From Sedimenticola thiotaurini (GTDB lineage Bacteria; Pseudomonadota; Gammaproteobacteria; Chromatiales; Chromatiaceae), in NCBI RefSeq assembly GCF_001007875.1, contig NZ_CP011412.1:2108001-2172000 (forward strand): a stretch of 64,000 nucleotides of DNA, written 5' to 3'. The notes below the pieces were generated by a model, which had not been told where the DNA came from, did not search any database, and worked only from the letters and a program-made list of their open reading frames with translations. Below, one piece after another: positions 17,781-26,117 of the stretch; positions within the stretch are counted from its first letter, which is position 1, and each line of letters starts with the position of its first letter. Made by a program: the position numbers and the translations under genes.

Positions 17781-18743
17781 TCAGCGGAGTGCAAATTCCA
17801 CCGGCACCACCAGTTCCAACCGGGAACCTGTCAGTGTCGCCGGCATGGGCGGCAAAGGCTGGGCCCGTTTGATCATCTCACTCACTTCCCGGTCCAGCAG
17901 CGCATAACCTGAACTCTTGCGTATCTCATAATGCAGGACCTGTCCCTGCCGATTCATGACAAAATAGAGCATGACCACACCTTGCTGGTGCCGGCGCCGC
18001 GCCCGTCTCGGATACTCCTTGTGCCGTTCCAGCCAGCTCTGCAGGATCAGCATATAGTCTTTGGAACGGCCGACCTGACCACCCCCGGGACTGTTGTCAC
18101 CCCGATCAGCTCCTCCACTTTCATTGGTCGCCCCATCTGCAACCGGCCCGGACACTGCCTGGGTTTTGGATTGGCTGTCTGCCCCGGTATTCGATGGAGA
18201 TCGGGAGAGTGCCTCAGGTACGGACGATGATGTCTGTTCCGGCTTCGGTTCCGGTTTCGATACCGGTTTCGGCTTCGGTTCCGGCTTCGGTTCCGGCTTC
18301 GGTTCCGGCTTCGGCTTCGGCTTCGGCTTCGGCTCCGGCTCCGGCTTCGGCTTCGGCTCCGGCTTCGGCTTCGGCTTCGGCTTCGGCTTCGGCTTCGGCT
18401 TCGGCTCCGGCTCCGGCTCCGGCTTCGGCTCCGGCTTCGGCTTCGGCTTCGGCTTCGGCTCCGGCTTCGGCTTCGGCTTCGGCTTCGGCTCCGGCTTCGG
18501 CTCCGGCTCCGGCTCCTGTCCGGCAGTCGATTCGACTGCTGTTGTCTGCCCATTCTCCCTCGATGGTACGCTTGCCGCTGTACCACCCGGGGGACCAAGA
18601 CCGATCTCTATGCCGCCCACGCCCGTATTGGCCGCCACAGCCGGAGCAGGCGGACGCCACAGAATCAGCACCAGCAGGCCCAGATAGAGGAGCAGTGTGA
18701 CGCCCCCTCCCAACAGCCAGTGACGACTCCGCAACCGGGTCAT
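17781..18743 (-). CDS. tonB: TonB energy transducer with a long Glu/Lys-Pro repeat
   Basis: Couples the inner-membrane proton gradient, via ExbB/ExbD, to outer-membrane receptors. The 320-residue protein has an N-terminal membrane anchor (residues 10-29), a periplasmic linker with an unbroken alternating X-Pro tract (residues 77-169, X being Glu or Lys), and a C-terminal TonB domain with [19 protein letters not shown] and [14 protein letters not shown]. Its ATG overlaps the stop of the upstream exbD by four bases, so it is the last gene of the iron-import operon. The repeat is encoded by near-identical hexamers and may vary in length between strains. Confidence 0.93.
   Translation of the reverse strand: MTRLRSRHWLLGGGVTLLLYLGLLVLILWRPPAPAVAANTGVGGIEIGLGPPGGTAASVPSRENGQTTAVESTAGQEPEPEPKPEPKPKPKPKPEPKPKPKPKPEPKPEPEPEPKPKPKPKPKPKPKPEPKPKPEPEPKPKPKPKPEPKPEPKPEPKPKPVSKPEPKPEQTSSSVPEALSRSPSNTGADSQSKTQAVSGPVADGATNESGGADRGDNSPGGGQVGRSKDYMLILQSWLERHKEYPRRARRRHQQGVVMLYFVMNRQGQVLHYEIRKSSGYALLDREVSEMIKRAQPLPPMPATLTGSRLELVVPVEFALR
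18237..18515 (-). repeat. Hexanucleotide repeat coding the (Glu/Lys-Pro)n linker of TonB
   Basis: About 46 copies of a 6-bp unit (on the plus strand GGCTTC or GGCTCC) run almost without interruption. Because the unit is a multiple of three and stop-free, several other reading frames also stay open over it (Ser-Arg, Ala-Glu and Gly-Phe repeats); these are not genes. Copy-number change by slippage would lengthen or shorten the TonB linker in frame. Confidence 0.95.
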
Positions 18744-19144
18744 TGGTCAGCCTGCAGGGTGATCAGGAACAGCTTCTCCACACCGGCCTGATGAAGCTGC
18801 TCCATGAACTTAACAACACGGTTGCCGGGAACAGCGGCATCGGCCTTGAGTTGTACCCGCAAACCGGGTTCCGCCTGGAGAGCCAGTTCCACCTGATGCA
18901 GCAGCGCGGCTTCATCCATAACCCTGCCCTGCAGCGCCATCTGACCATCACCAGCGAGCAACAGGCGCAAGCTCTCCTGTTCCGGCGTACCTTGACTGGT
19001 GGATTCCGGCGCGCTGACATCCAACGGCTCACTGACGCTGAGGCTGCCGGCAATCATGAAAAAAATCAGCAGCAGAAACACCACATTGATCAGCGGCAGT
19101 ATGCTGGCCTCACTGTTGTCTGGGGAACGTTGTTCAAAATGCAT
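18740..19144 (-). CDS. exbD: ExbD/TolR family proton-channel subunit (first copy)
   Basis: A 134-residue subunit of the ExbB-ExbD motor that energises TonB. It has a single membrane span near the N-terminus ([20 protein letters not shown]). In place of the usual channel aspartate of ExbD, the segment reads LPLINVVF, so the conserved Asp appears to be Asn here, unlike the second copy, which reads PLIDVVF. A periplasmic domain follows. ATG at 19144 is preferred to a TTG at 19150. It overlaps tonB by four bases and follows the other exbD closely. The Asn substitution suggests a non-proton-conducting partner subunit. Confidence 0.88.
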   Translation of the reverse strand: MHFEQRSPDNSEASILPLINVVFLLLIFFMIAGSLSVSEPLDVSAPESTSQGTPEQESLRLLLAGDGQMALQGRVMDEAALLHQVELALQAEPGLRVQLKADAAVPGNRVVKFMEQLHQAGVEKLFLITLQADQ

Positions 19145-19146
19145 TC

Positions 19147-19605
19147 TCAACTACCCGCCACACCCGCTGGTGGAGTGGACCAGTTGCCGTCACGGATCAG
19201 GCGGAAGCGCGTAATTCCAGCCAGTTTGAACTGATCAAGCAGCTTCACCACCGACTGCAGACGGGTCTCTCCTATCGGCATCACTTGGATAAACAGCGTC
19301 GGGTCCGCTTCCATCTGTCGCTGCAGGAGTGGTATCAGCTCCCGGATGGAAATCTGCTCACCATTCAGCCGGATTGTTACATCGCTGACACTCAGTAACA
19401 GGGATTCCCGGCTGCGCTCCCCAGAGCCAGTCGTCGATGATCCGGTGGTGGCGACCGTGATGGCACGCCATTCGAGAAAGCTCGAGGACAACATAAAAAA
19501 CACCAACAGGATAAAAACCACGTCGATCAGTGGTGTCAGGCTGATGATGCCCCTGCGCCGCCCCTCTCCTTGGCTGAAACTAGGCTGTCTGGATGGCGTC
19601 TGCAT
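19147..19605 (-). CDS. exbD: ExbD/TolR family proton-channel subunit (second copy)
   Basis: A 152-residue ExbD-type protein. The membrane span (IISLTPLIDVVFILLVFFML) keeps the functional aspartate in the order PLIDVVF, as in canonical ExbD and TolR, and a periplasmic domain follows. The gene overlaps the end of exbB by 26 bases and its stop lies two bases before the ATG of the next exbD, pointing to translational coupling. Two different ExbD subunits with one ExbB suggest a mixed motor or assembly with the degenerate copy. Confidence 0.92.
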   Translation of the reverse strand: MQTPSRQPSFSQGEGRRRGIISLTPLIDVVFILLVFFMLSSSFLEWRAITVATTGSSTTGSGERSRESLLLSVSDVTIRLNGEQISIRELIPLLQRQMEADPTLFIQVMPIGETRLQSVVKLLDQFKLAGITRFRLIRDGNWSTPPAGVAGS

Positions 19606-20449
19606 GGGATTCGGTGATCGCTGGGCGCCGTAACACAGGTCGCGCCGGTTCCGGCACGGAATCCTGTTTTACAGCGACAGGCTGGGACAGCTCTTCGGTA
19701 AAGATCTGGGTAACCAGGTTATCCATCTCATGGGCCAGGTGATCGATACGCCGCTCCAGCCAGTTCAGCATGGCCACCGCGGGTATTGCCACACAGAGGC
19801 CAACCGCCGTGGTCAGCAGGGCCTCCCAGATACCGCCGGACAGGATCGCAGGGTTCACCTGGTTACCGGCAGCTTCCAGCTGTTGGAACGCCTTGATCAT
19901 CCCCAGCACCGTACCCAGCAGACCCAGCAGTGGTGCCAGTGAGCCGATCACTTCCAGTGGTCGGAATCCCCGCCTGAGTTGGAAAAGAATATCGCTGCCG
20001 CAGCGTAATACCTCTTCCCGCACCCGCTCCTCCGGCAGTGCGGATTGCCGGCCATGTATCGCCTGCGCCACCACCCTGGCAACGGGATTGGAACAGCCGT
20101 CCAGATGCTCCAGGGCCTGCTCCCGATCCCCGCTACGCCAAGCTGAAACGGCGCGCATCGCCGGTCGGATGTTTCCGATACGAAGCGCCCTGAACTGGAT
20201 CAGTTTCATCACCACGATCAACAACGCCACAAATGACATCATCACCAGGATGGTGACCACCGGACCACCAATCTCCAACAGGGACTGTGCCCGCTCCAGC
20301 AGGCCGGGCAGTGGCTCCATACCGGATGCCGGATCCACACCCAACCCCGGACCATCTGGCAAGGGGGTCGGCCCGTCCATAGGTATCTGCGGTTGCAGGC
20401 CGTTCCCCTGCATCAGGCCCTGCCCCGTTTTCTGGACTGAATCTTTCAT
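19580..20449 (-). CDS. exbB: ExbB/MotA/TolQ family proton-channel protein
   Basis: Forms the pentameric inner-membrane channel that powers TonB. The 289-residue protein has a long Pro/Gly-rich N-terminus, a first span (GGPVVTILVMMSFVALLIVV) and two later spans around LEVIGSLAPLLGLLGTVLGM and ALLTTAVGLCVAIPAVA, the family hallmark. The start at 20449 has AGGTGA five bases upstream; an in-frame ATG at 20470 is possible. It lies 112 bases after the ABC ATPase gene on the same strand and begins the exbB-exbD-exbD-tonB segment. Confidence 0.92.
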   Translation of the reverse strand: MKDSVQKTGQGLMQGNGLQPQIPMDGPTPLPDGPGLGVDPASGMEPLPGLLERAQSLLEIGGPVVTILVMMSFVALLIVVMKLIQFRALRIGNIRPAMRAVSAWRSGDREQALEHLDGCSNPVARVVAQAIHGRQSALPEERVREEVLRCGSDILFQLRRGFRPLEVIGSLAPLLGLLGTVLGMIKAFQQLEAAGNQVNPAILSGGIWEALLTTAVGLCVAIPAVAMLNWLERRIDHLAHEMDNLVTQIFTEELSQPVAVKQDSVPEPARPVLRRPAITESHADAIQTA

Positions 20450-20561
20450 CACAATCACCTCAACAGACATTGCGTGGTTCCGGCATTCCCGTTACAGCGG
20501 ATTTTGCCGAACCCGAATAATTGGATTGGACTACCGGTTCCATCAGGTACCGGCAGTTGCC

Positions 20562-21329
20562 CTAGATTCTGGCCCCGACCATATAGACACCATCTCTGGA
20601 ACGTTGCAGTTCGATGTCCACGCCATAGGTACGGGCCAGTTCCGAGGAGCAGAGCACATCGTCAGTGGCACCCGAGGCCACCACCCGTCCCTCTTCCATC
20701 AATAAAATATGGTCCGCAAAGCGGGCCGCCAGGTTCAGATCGTGCATTGCGGCAATGGTGACAGCTTCCCGCTCCCGGGTGATCTCCCGCAGCGTCTGCA
20801 TCACCTCCAACTGATGCCGCAGATCGAGCGCACTGGTCGGCTCATCCAGCAGAAACAGGCGGCCCCGACGCACCATGGCCTGGCACAGGGCCACCATCTG
20901 CTGCTGCCCACCGGACAGCTCGGCGATATAACGCTCCGCCAGGTGCTGAATTCCAAAACGCAGCAGCAAGTGGGACACGGCACTCACGTCGTCGTCATGG
21001 ACACGCCAGTCCTGCAGCTGTTTCCGTGCCAGCAGAACCACTTCAAAAACTGTTAAAGCAGCATTGCTGGAAAAACTCTGCGGCATATAGCAGACATCAC
21101 GGATCAGCTCTGCCCGTGTCGCCGCGTGCAGATCATTTCCGGCCAGCAACACCTGGCCAGCCTGTGGTTGCTGCAAGCCGGCAACACAACGAAAAAAGGT
21201 GGATTTACCCGCTGCATTGGGTCCCAACAGAGCGGTCAGTCTGCCGACCGGCAGGTCGCCGGTATTCACCGACCGCAGTACCGGCTTATCCGGATAACCA
21301 AAGGTCAGCCTCTCTACCCGTAACGTCAT
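20562..21329 (-). CDS. ABC transporter ATPase for iron complexes (FecE/FepC type)
   Basis: ATP-hydrolysing subunit of a FecBCD-type importer for siderophore, heme or cobalamin. The 255-residue protein has Walker A GPNAAGKST, the Q-loop (CYMPQSFSSN), the signature LSGGQQQMVALC, Walker B LFLLDEPTSALD and the switch histidine in AAMHDLNLAA. Its start overlaps the permease stop by four bases. The transporter belongs to the TonB-receptor operon with a Fur box, so iron uptake is the most likely role; the exact ligand cannot be told from sequence. Confidence 0.92.
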   Translation of the reverse strand: MTLRVERLTFGYPDKPVLRSVNTGDLPVGRLTALLGPNAAGKSTFFRCVAGLQQPQAGQVLLAGNDLHAATRAELIRDVCYMPQSFSSNAALTVFEVVLLARKQLQDWRVHDDDVSAVSHLLLRFGIQHLAERYIAELSGGQQQMVALCQAMVRRGRLFLLDEPTSALDLRHQLEVMQTLREITREREAVTIAAMHDLNLAARFADHILLMEEGRVVASGATDDVLCSSELARTYGVDIELQRSRDGVYMVGARI

Positions 21330-22378
21330 GACCAGTTCCTGCGCCGTATTGACAGTATCAGGCTGATGAAGAACGGCACCCCGATCAACGATGTCACGAT
21401 ACCCACCGGGTAGATAACCCCGGGCGTTACCGATTTACTGATCAGGGATGTCAGGGACATCATCAGCCCACCAGCCAGCATGGACATGGGTAGGAAGTAA
21501 CGTTGATCCTCCCCGACCAGCAGTCGGGCAATATGGGGGCCCACCAGGCCGACAAATCCGATCGTCCCGACAAACGCCACCGCAGTGGCGGCCAGCAGCG
21601 AAACCGCGACCAACACCTGCATACGCAGACGCTGGATATCAATCCCCAGGGCTGCAGCACGGTCATCGCCCAGGCGCAATGCGGTGAGCATCCAGCTCCG
21701 GTAGATAAAAAATGGCAATACCAGCCCCATGACCAGGCCGCAGATGGCCAGTTTTTCCCAGGTTGCCCGTGACAGGGAGCCCATCATCCAGAATACAATC
21801 TGCATCAACTGGGCATCGTTTGCGGTGTACTGCAACAGCCCCAGCAGGGCGTTGAAAGTGAACAGCAGTGCAATACCGATCAATACCATGGTTTCACTGG
21901 AGGCACCACGCAGCCGGGTGAACAGATACAACAGATAGGCCGTTAACAGGGCGAACAAAAATGCGTTCACACTGATCAGTGCGCTATGACCGAACGGCAA
22001 TAGTTCCACCCCGAACACGATTGCCAGCGCCGCCCCGAAAGCAGCTGCAGAAGATATACCCAACGTAAATGGCTCCGCCAGGGGGTTATTCAGAATGGTC
22101 TGCATCTCCGCACCGGAAGCACCCAGCATCACCCCCACTGCCACCGCCATCAGTGCCACAGGGAGACGCAGGTCCCAGATCACCACCTTCAGTTGGGTAC
22201 CCTGAGATTCGGCACTGAACAGTACCGACAGCACCTGATCAATGGGATAGTTGCCCGGACCGCTGGCCACATCCAGCGTCAGGCTCAACAACAGTGCGAC
22301 AGAAACCAGCACCAGCAACAGCAGTCGATTGCGGGATCGTTTGCGATACCGGATGCCAACCAGAGCCTCAGTGGTCAC
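21326..22378 (-). CDS. FecCD-type ABC transporter permease
   Basis: Inner-membrane channel subunit of the iron-complex importer. About 350 residues with roughly ten membrane spans. Family signatures are RLPVALMAVAVGVMLGASGAEMQ, NNPLAEPFTLGISSAAAFGA, and GFVGLVGPHIARLLVGED near the C-terminus, the loop that docks the ATPase. GTG at 22378 is preferred over an upstream frame start at 22414 because GGGAG sits seven bases before it and it overlaps the previous stop as GTGA. Acts with the adjacent binding protein and ATPase. Confidence 0.93.
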   Translation of the reverse strand: MTTEALVGIRYRKRSRNRLLLLVLVSVALLLSLTLDVASGPGNYPIDQVLSVLFSAESQGTQLKVVIWDLRLPVALMAVAVGVMLGASGAEMQTILNNPLAEPFTLGISSAAAFGAALAIVFGVELLPFGHSALISVNAFLFALLTAYLLYLFTRLRGASSETMVLIGIALLFTFNALLGLLQYTANDAQLMQIVFWMMGSLSRATWEKLAICGLVMGLVLPFFIYRSWMLTALRLGDDRAAALGIDIQRLRMQVLVAVSLLAATAVAFVGTIGFVGLVGPHIARLLVGEDQRYFLPMSMLAGGLMMSLTSLISKSVTPGVIYPVGIVTSLIGVPFFISLILSIRRRNWS

Positions 22379-22686
22379 GACTGTGCTCCCACGACAACCG
22401 AGTCGGCCGCACACCAGTTCATATCCCCATCATCAAATGCCGAAAAACGCACCACATGGGTGGTGATGATCGTCTTCACCGTCTCAAGCGAAGCGCTATC
22501 CCCGGCGTGCACCACAAACATCAGCAGGTCATCTTCAACCGACATGCTGCAACTACCCTGCAGGAAAGCGACGCTGGCCTGATTACCAACACGCTCGACT
22601 TCAACTTTGCGTGCAAAGTGCTTACAGAGGGAATCGAAGTACGCTTGACTCTTATCGGCCCGCAGGCTCAGATTGGCTGATAGCAT
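22375..22686 (-). CDS. DUF2218 protein of the iron-import operon
   Basis: A 103-residue soluble protein fitting the DUF2218 pattern: YFDSLCKHFARKVEVE near the start, then a beta-rich segment ending in RFSAFDDGDMNWC. Genes of this family are often found next to siderophore or iron transporters; the function is unknown, perhaps in handling the imported complex. It overlaps the permease start as GTGA and follows the binding-protein gene by six bases, so it is firmly inside the operon. There is no export signal, so it is probably cytoplasmic. Confidence 0.85.
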   Translation of the reverse strand: MLSANLSLRADKSQAYFDSLCKHFARKVEVERVGNQASVAFLQGSCSMSVEDDLLMFVVHAGDSASLETVKTIITTHVVRFSAFDDGDMNWCAADSVVVGAQS

Positions 22687-22692
22687 GGAGTA

Positions 22693-23805
22693 TTAATCCC
22701 GTGTAATGGCGTAAACGCCGTTCAGATCGACAGGCTGGAATCCGCGCAGCAGTTCCTGCAGCAACTGCTCCGGTTGCAGATCCTCAAACAACTTGGGATG
22801 CAGCCATTGGGCAATCTTCTGCAGGGCATAGATGTTTAACGGAGAGTTGTAGAAATGGTGCCATAAGCCGTGTGCACGATGGTTTTGCATGGCCGGCAGA
22901 CCGGCAAAACCATCCCGTGTCAACATCGCTTCCAGGGAGTGGCGCGCACTCTCCCGGTCACTGCCGGCGCCCAATACAATATGGCGATAACGCTGGTCCG
23001 GCACCGCCTGGCCGACAGCCGTACCGATATACACCTCCGGTGCAGTCGCAATCACATGTTCCATGCTCAACTGCCCGGTCGGTCCGGACAGCAGGCCTCG
23101 GGCCACGTTACACCCCCCGGCCGCATCGATCATGTCAGCAAACATCCCGCTGGCGATCGTCAGGCAACAGGGCTGTTCCAGGTCCACCCGAACCTCCAGC
23201 AGCACCGAAGGACACTGTTCCGGCGGTGATGATTTCAGGCGGTCAATGACCCTGTGCAACTCCTGCTGGTAACGCTGGGCAAACTCCCGGCCACGTTGAT
23301 CAAGCCCCAGAACCCGGGCAACTATCTCCACACTACGGGCTGTATGCTCAAGGGGCTTCTGGCGAAAGTCGATGAACACTACCTTGATACCGGCTGCCTC
23401 CAGCCGCTCAACAATATGGCGGGAACGAACCCCGGGTCCATGGCCCTGAAGACCGAAGATAGCCACCTCCGGTTGGGCCAGAATCGCCTGCTCTATACTG
23501 ACCGTCTGCTCCGATGTCTGACCAAAAGTGGCCACCTGATCGATTTCGGGAAACGCCTCCCGGTAACGGCTGAAGCCGGTCGGATCAAAACGCCGGAATT
23601 CATTCATCATGCCGACCACCCGGGACAGGGGTTGCTCCACTCCGAGAACACCCAGCACCGCCAGGAACCGTCCTTCACCGAGGATAATTCTTTCCGCGGG
23701 GGCCTCCAGAACCACCGTACGACCGGCAATGTCGGTGATGCGAATTTCCGCACCAGCCGGCAGAGCCAGTAAACATAAAACACTCAACCACAGATACTTG
23801 AACAT
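22693..23805 (-). CDS. Periplasmic iron-complex binding protein (FecB/FepB type)
   Basis: Captures the ligand in the periplasm and delivers it to the permease. The 370-residue precursor has a Sec signal peptide (MFKYLWLSVLCLLALPAGAE, cleavage probably after AGA) and the cluster-A9-like fold starting RITDIAGRTVVLEAPAERI, with later segments such as IEQAILAQPEVAIFG and CCLTIASGMFADMIDAAGG. It lies between the receptor and DUF2218 genes. It is longer than many FecB proteins, with a C-terminal tail of about 60 residues. The ligand is unknown. Confidence 0.9.
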   Translation of the reverse strand: MFKYLWLSVLCLLALPAGAEIRITDIAGRTVVLEAPAERIILGEGRFLAVLGVLGVEQPLSRVVGMMNEFRRFDPTGFSRYREAFPEIDQVATFGQTSEQTVSIEQAILAQPEVAIFGLQGHGPGVRSRHIVERLEAAGIKVVFIDFRQKPLEHTARSVEIVARVLGLDQRGREFAQRYQQELHRVIDRLKSSPPEQCPSVLLEVRVDLEQPCCLTIASGMFADMIDAAGGCNVARGLLSGPTGQLSMEHVIATAPEVYIGTAVGQAVPDQRYRHIVLGAGSDRESARHSLEAMLTRDGFAGLPAMQNHRAHGLWHHFYNSPLNIYALQKIAQWLHPKLFEDLQPEQLLQELLRGFQPVDLNGVYAITRD

Positions 23806-23830
23806 GATTTGCCCTGCGTTTTACGCCGAA

Positions 23831-25957
23831 TCAGAATCGGTAGCTGGCATACAACCTGAAGTTGCGTCCAGGTTCGGGCAAGCCATAAGGGTCTGTTGTG
23901 CTGTCACGCGAATAGTAAGTACCCTGGTCGTAATAGAATTTGTCGAACAGGTTATTAATGGCGATGCCGACGCTCAGCTGGTCATTGGGCTGCCACTGGG
24001 CGAACAGGTCATGGACCCCGTAGCCGGCCTTCTCATCCTGTCCGGCCTGGACATCGGTCAGGCGTTCGACAAAACGGGCATCCCAACCCAGTACGATAGT
24101 GGCGCTGTAGTCGTACTCCAGGCCCAGGGTCCAGCTTCGTCCGTAGGCGGTACCCAGACCCATATCACCACTGGAGAGCGGCTGTCCGCCAATTTCCGGT
24201 TTGCTGTGTGCCACACCGAGATTGATCGACACATCATCCATGTAGTAGGCCATACGTAATGCGTAGCCCTTAACCTTCACATCATCCACGTAGCTGTAGC
24301 GGGTGGTTGAAGAGGTGTACTGCGCATGCTCGATGGTCTGCCGGTAGAGTTCACCGCTCGCCGCAAAATCTCCTGCCCGGTATTTGAAGCCCAGTTCCAC
24401 ATTGTCAGACTCCTCCGCCTGCAGGGCACCGACCGTGAAGCCGGGGAGCACCACACTGCTGTTGGGACCGGTGTAGCTGGACAGTGTGCCACCTGTCGGG
24501 GGGAACTCCAGGAAGAACACCTCGGGACTGCTCACCCCCTTGAATGCCCGGGCATAGCCGACGCTTAGTTCCAGGGCGTCGGTCACATCGAAACTCAGGG
24601 TGGCGTTCGGGCTCACACCACTGTCGCTGATATTCAGACCATTGTTATCGGTATAGTCGTAATCATCGTAGCGGACGCCGGTGCTCAGGCGCAGGTTGTC
24701 AAAAATCTGCAGATCAGCCTGCAGAAACAGGGCGTGGATATCGGTCTCTTCATCATTAAAGCCGTTCACCACCGGGTTGACCAGATAGGCGGTATCCGTG
24801 CGGTACTCATATCCATATTCGAACTGATGCGCCCCCAGTCTGCTGATATTACGCAGGTCGAAACCCAGGCTCTTCACACCGCCACCGTGGTAATCGCCAT
24901 TGTAATAGTCGGCGGTTGGGAATGGCGGAGCCGGTGGCCAGGCTGCCGCCCACAGGTCGCCCCGTTTCTGAATCGTGCTGTCGTTGTGATACAGGGTTGC
25001 CGACAGATCCACCAGCTCACTGTTCGGGTTATATCCGTATTTCCCGATCCAGGATTGGCGCTCGGTTCGCTGATCCACCGGCAGGTTGGGATAGATCGGA
25101 TGAAACAGCGCCCCCATGTTGGCCCGGGAGTAGCGCCGCCCTTCATCGAGATAGTTCTCGTAACTGAGGGATACATAATGGTTGTCTGCCAGATTACCGC
25201 TAAGCTTCAGCAGAAAATCCTGCTGCAGCTGCTTGGTTTCGGAGGCCCGGTTACCATCACCGGCTTTATAGTCTTTAGTCGACTTCAGGTGCGTACCGCT
25301 CACCAGCACCCCAAAATCCTCAGTTAACAGACCATAGGCACTCGCATGTTTTTTCCAGGCGCTGTTGTTGCTGGAGAACCCGCCCTTGATCAGTGCACCG
25401 GCGGTTTCACCCGGAGCCAGCATATCCGCCGCATCCTTGAGCTGAAAGTGAATGGCGCCACCCAGGGCCCCGGCACCATCTGCCGCGTTACCGGCGCCGG
25501 CTTTGACCACTACGTTTTTGATCAATTCCGGCTCTACATTGACCCGCCCCTGGTGGTGGTACAGATAACCGGCCTGGGTCGCACCATCAATGGTTACATT
25601 CAGCAACGTATCTTCCAGACCACGCACGTAGATTTTCTGTGCAACAGGTGCCCCGCCACCCACGGTGATTGATGGGTCGTGACCCAACAGATCCTCCAGA
25701 TCGGACGCCTGGCGGGCCTCGATCATGTCATCGGTAACAGCGACATTGAAACCCTCTTCCGCCTGGCCAAGCACACGTACCACATCGAGCATCTGCACTT
25801 CATCGGCTTGATCGGCAACAACCAGGCCGGACGGTGCCAACAGCGCCAACAGGATGCTACTTCTCAGCAATGAACACCGCTGCCGGCCAGGTTGGCTCAT
25901 CAAACGATTAACCTGTTTCAGTTGTCGCACTCCGTCCATTACTCGTTCGTATTGCAT
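23831..25957 (-). CDS. TonB-dependent outer-membrane receptor
   Basis: Imports an iron complex (or a similar nutrient) across the outer membrane. About 708 residues from the ATG at 25957: signal sequence (SSILLALLAPSGLVVA), plug domain (DLEDLLGHDPSITVGGG, then IYVRGLEDTLLNVTIDGA and NVVVKAGAGNAADGAGALGG), a 22-strand barrel, and the C-terminal aromatic end NFRLYASYRF required for assembly. No heme-receptor FRAP/NPNL signature is evident, so a siderophore-like ligand is more likely. First gene of the operon, preceded by a Fur box and a divergent AraC-type regulator. Confidence 0.92.
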   Translation of the reverse strand: MQYERVMDGVRQLKQVNRLMSQPGRQRCSLLRSSILLALLAPSGLVVADQADEVQMLDVVRVLGQAEEGFNVAVTDDMIEARQASDLEDLLGHDPSITVGGGAPVAQKIYVRGLEDTLLNVTIDGATQAGYLYHHQGRVNVEPELIKNVVVKAGAGNAADGAGALGGAIHFQLKDAADMLAPGETAGALIKGGFSSNNSAWKKHASAYGLLTEDFGVLVSGTHLKSTKDYKAGDGNRASETKQLQQDFLLKLSGNLADNHYVSLSYENYLDEGRRYSRANMGALFHPIYPNLPVDQRTERQSWIGKYGYNPNSELVDLSATLYHNDSTIQKRGDLWAAAWPPAPPFPTADYYNGDYHGGGVKSLGFDLRNISRLGAHQFEYGYEYRTDTAYLVNPVVNGFNDEETDIHALFLQADLQIFDNLRLSTGVRYDDYDYTDNNGLNISDSGVSPNATLSFDVTDALELSVGYARAFKGVSSPEVFFLEFPPTGGTLSSYTGPNSSVVLPGFTVGALQAEESDNVELGFKYRAGDFAASGELYRQTIEHAQYTSSTTRYSYVDDVKVKGYALRMAYYMDDVSINLGVAHSKPEIGGQPLSSGDMGLGTAYGRSWTLGLEYDYSATIVLGWDARFVERLTDVQAGQDEKAGYGVHDLFAQWQPNDQLSVGIAINNLFDKFYYDQGTYYSRDSTTDPYGLPEPGRNFRLYASYRF

Positions 25958-26016
25958 TGTTATCACCCAAAATGGCTGCACTCAGCCTGAACTGTTGAAA
26001 ATCTGTGAGATGCATA

Positions 26017-26031
26017 TGATAATGATTCTCA
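26017..26031 (-). promoter_or_regulatory. Fur box between the receptor operon and its AraC-type regulator
   Basis: On the minus strand TGAGAATCATTATCA matches the 7-1-7 Fur consensus (TGATAAT-N-ATTATCA) at all but one position. It lies 60 bases upstream of the receptor ATG and 87 upstream of the divergent regulator, so one site could repress both under iron sufficiency. A weak promoter TTGAAC, 16 bases, TACAGT ends just before the box on the minus strand. Confidence 0.82.
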
Positions 26032-26117
26032 ACTGTATTTGCTTTTGAGCAAAGTTCAATGCGTTTTGAGAAAACACCAAACGGACCCGGTTGCGGTCCG
26101 ACTGATCGAGTTAAGTC

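Noticed and set aside
18047-18700. Ser-Arg, Ala-Glu and Gly-Phe repeat frames over the tonB repeat
   Set aside because: They come from the stop-free hexamer repeat read in other frames. The tonB frame has anchor and C-terminal domains; these do not.
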